DNA of 64,000 bases from Eriocheir sinensis (Eukaryota; Arthropoda; Malacostraca; Decapoda; Varunidae). Positions 38,645 to 64,000 of this stretch are shown here, one piece after another. The position numbers were made by a program, and so were the translations under genes. The notes beneath the pieces were generated by a model that was given only the letters and a program-made list of their open reading frames with translations, was not told the origin of the DNA and did no database searches. Each line of letters begins with the position of its first letter. Positions within the stretch are counted from its first letter, which is position 1. Where the stretch lies: positions 3,821,523 to 3,885,522 of the forward strand of contig NC_066513.1 in NCBI RefSeq assembly GCF_024679095.1, read 5' to 3'.

Positions 38645-39799
38645 CCTAGCTGGGCACGATAACAGAAAACCTTGTTCCCGATAACCGATAACTGATAATG
38701 AAAAACCTTAACGGCGATAACCGATATTCGTTAACTAGAGACACAAATATAGGCGATAACCGATATAAATCCACAATTCCGATACTAGCTAGCGATAAGT
38801 CCGATAGGCGAAAACGATACTATATTGATATTTCAGATCGAACAACATTGATGAATTCAAATTTTCATTATCTGTATTTTAGGAAACTTACAAAACCTTA
38901 AAACCACACGTTGACACGTACATATGGACGGTAATACTAGAAATGCCTGAACCGGTGTTGTGTTATTTGGCGTCTCCACCGTCAAAAATTGTTTACAAAC
39001 ACTGGTCTCTCGTGAACGGTGCATGCTCAGACCAGCAAGCGTAGACCTGTACAGTCTCACAAAGCTTTTAAACCGTAATTAAGAGTTGCTGGAAGGCTGA
39101 ATCAGACATATAGTACCACTACCACCATCCTCGCTATTTCTAGAACGACACTCTGTACGAGTTGTATTTATATGTACAGAGTGTCGTTCTAGAAACAGTG
39201 AGGATGGTGGTACTGTATGTTTGATTCAGCTTTCCAGCAACTCTTAATGTGTTAAAAAAGCATTGTGAGGCTGTACAGGTCTACACTTAATGGTCTGATC
39301 ATGCGCAGTTCACGAGAGACCAGTGTTTGTAAACAAAAGCGCCAGCTTTTGACGGTGAGACACCAAATAACACAACACCGGGTACCTTCAGTATCATGGC
39401 ATGGTCACAAACGAATATGGAATATCAAATTTGAGGCAGTGAATAGTCATTTTTGGGGGCAAAGTTAAATGATTTTTCTCTATGATATATTGATATTTGA
39501 GTATCATAAAAAAATAACCTAGTGTTTTAATTTTCATGATCTAAGTATGAAATCTCATCACCGAAGCCATTTCATACCCCGAAGTTTTTTCATACAACAC
39601 CGGGCCACGCATGCGCAGTAGGGAGACAACGGTTTTTTTTTCTGAAAGGCGGAAAAAAAGTAGCGATTATCGCTAGTTTGGTTACAAAAGTAACGAAGAT
39701 ACCGATATATATTTAAATAAGTAGCGGATGGTCGATAATCCGATTTTGTTATCAGCGATAAAGAATCGCGATAACTTATCGCGATAACGCCCAGCTATG
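38645..39799. mobile_element. hAT-type non-autonomous palindromic element
   Basis: 1,155 bp flanked by perfect 8-bp repeats CATATAAC (38637-38644 and 39800-39807). The 11-bp terminal inverted repeats are CCTAGCTGGGC and CATAGCTGGGC (the latter on the complementary strand), followed at both ends by many CGATAAC/CGATAT motifs. The core 38952-39381 is a long palindrome of roughly 200-bp arms around a short loop near 39165. The 8-bp duplication and TIR style indicate hAT. There is no transposase ORF. It ends 69 bp upstream of the first SULT coding exon. Confidence 0.88.
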
Positions 39800-39868
39800 C
39801 ATATAACTTGCACTTGTTAACTAAATCCAGTAGTCTCGAGGGAGCATGCTATCGCTTTCTTTCTTCAG

Positions 39869-63629
<23,761 letters not shown>

Positions 63630-63650
63630 GTAATTAATAATTATACATAA

Positions 63651-63975
<325 letters not shown>

Positions 63976-64000
63976 TTCGTCTCTGCCTATCAACATCTAT

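Overview
This is a repeat-saturated piece of an animal nuclear genome, most likely an arthropod and probably a decapod crustacean. The clues are split coding exons with GT-AG introns, tRNA-headed SINEs, several LINE clades, Gypsy LTR retrotransposons, very long (TA)n, (GA)n and (GT)n tracts, and an arthropod-style Inr+DPE core promoter. The species assignment is inference. There is no bacterial content, rRNA, CRISPR array or convincing functional tRNA gene.

Only one host gene is well supported: a cytosolic sulfotransferase (SULT) on the + strand. Five coding exons lie at 39869-40043, 43331-43464, 52139-52340, 56855-56981 and 63360-63629. Their reading phases are compatible, and together they carry the two PAPS-binding motifs and the catalytic histidine. 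The last exon lies beyond the window. A candidate core promoter and untranslated first exon with a good donor sits at 23469-23558. The introns are filled with transposons, and the second one holds a 5-kb satellite of 26-bp units.

Region by region. 1-1080: 36-bp minisatellite and (TA)n. 1081-6931: Gypsy-1 (- strand), rearranged and lacking RNase H and integrase; its 3' LTR carries a 200-bp hAT-type MITE and its gag is interrupted by a 1.47-kb inverted-repeat element. 7-19 kb: SINEs, LINE fragments, microsatellites, a snap-back LINE pair and a palindromic MITE. 19.3-22.4 kb: nearly full-length LINE (called LINE-J here) with an intact-looking endonuclease domain. 25.4-37.25 kb: a nested complex, probably a DNA transposon with about 125-bp inverted repeats. 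Its single gene, whose sequence suggests a FEN/PIN-like nuclease with a Cys-rich tail, was broken by a SINE pair and a LINE-J copy, and a young Gypsy-2 (25872-32082) entered its 3' side. 38645-39799: a hAT-type palindromic element with an 8-bp target duplication, 69 bp upstream of the first SULT coding exon. 40-64 kb: the SULT gene and its intronic repeats (RTE-like and CR1-like LINEs, the 26-bp satellite, SINEs, and a deletion derivative, Gypsy-3).

The mobile elements do not cooperate with the host gene; they record successive insertions. The most interesting points are the TIR-bounded nuclease-like element, the exactly spaced Inr/DPE, the matched pair of hAT-type insertions proved by target duplications, the rearranged Gypsy-1, and a run of single-base homopolymer losses in the otherwise very young Gypsy-2.
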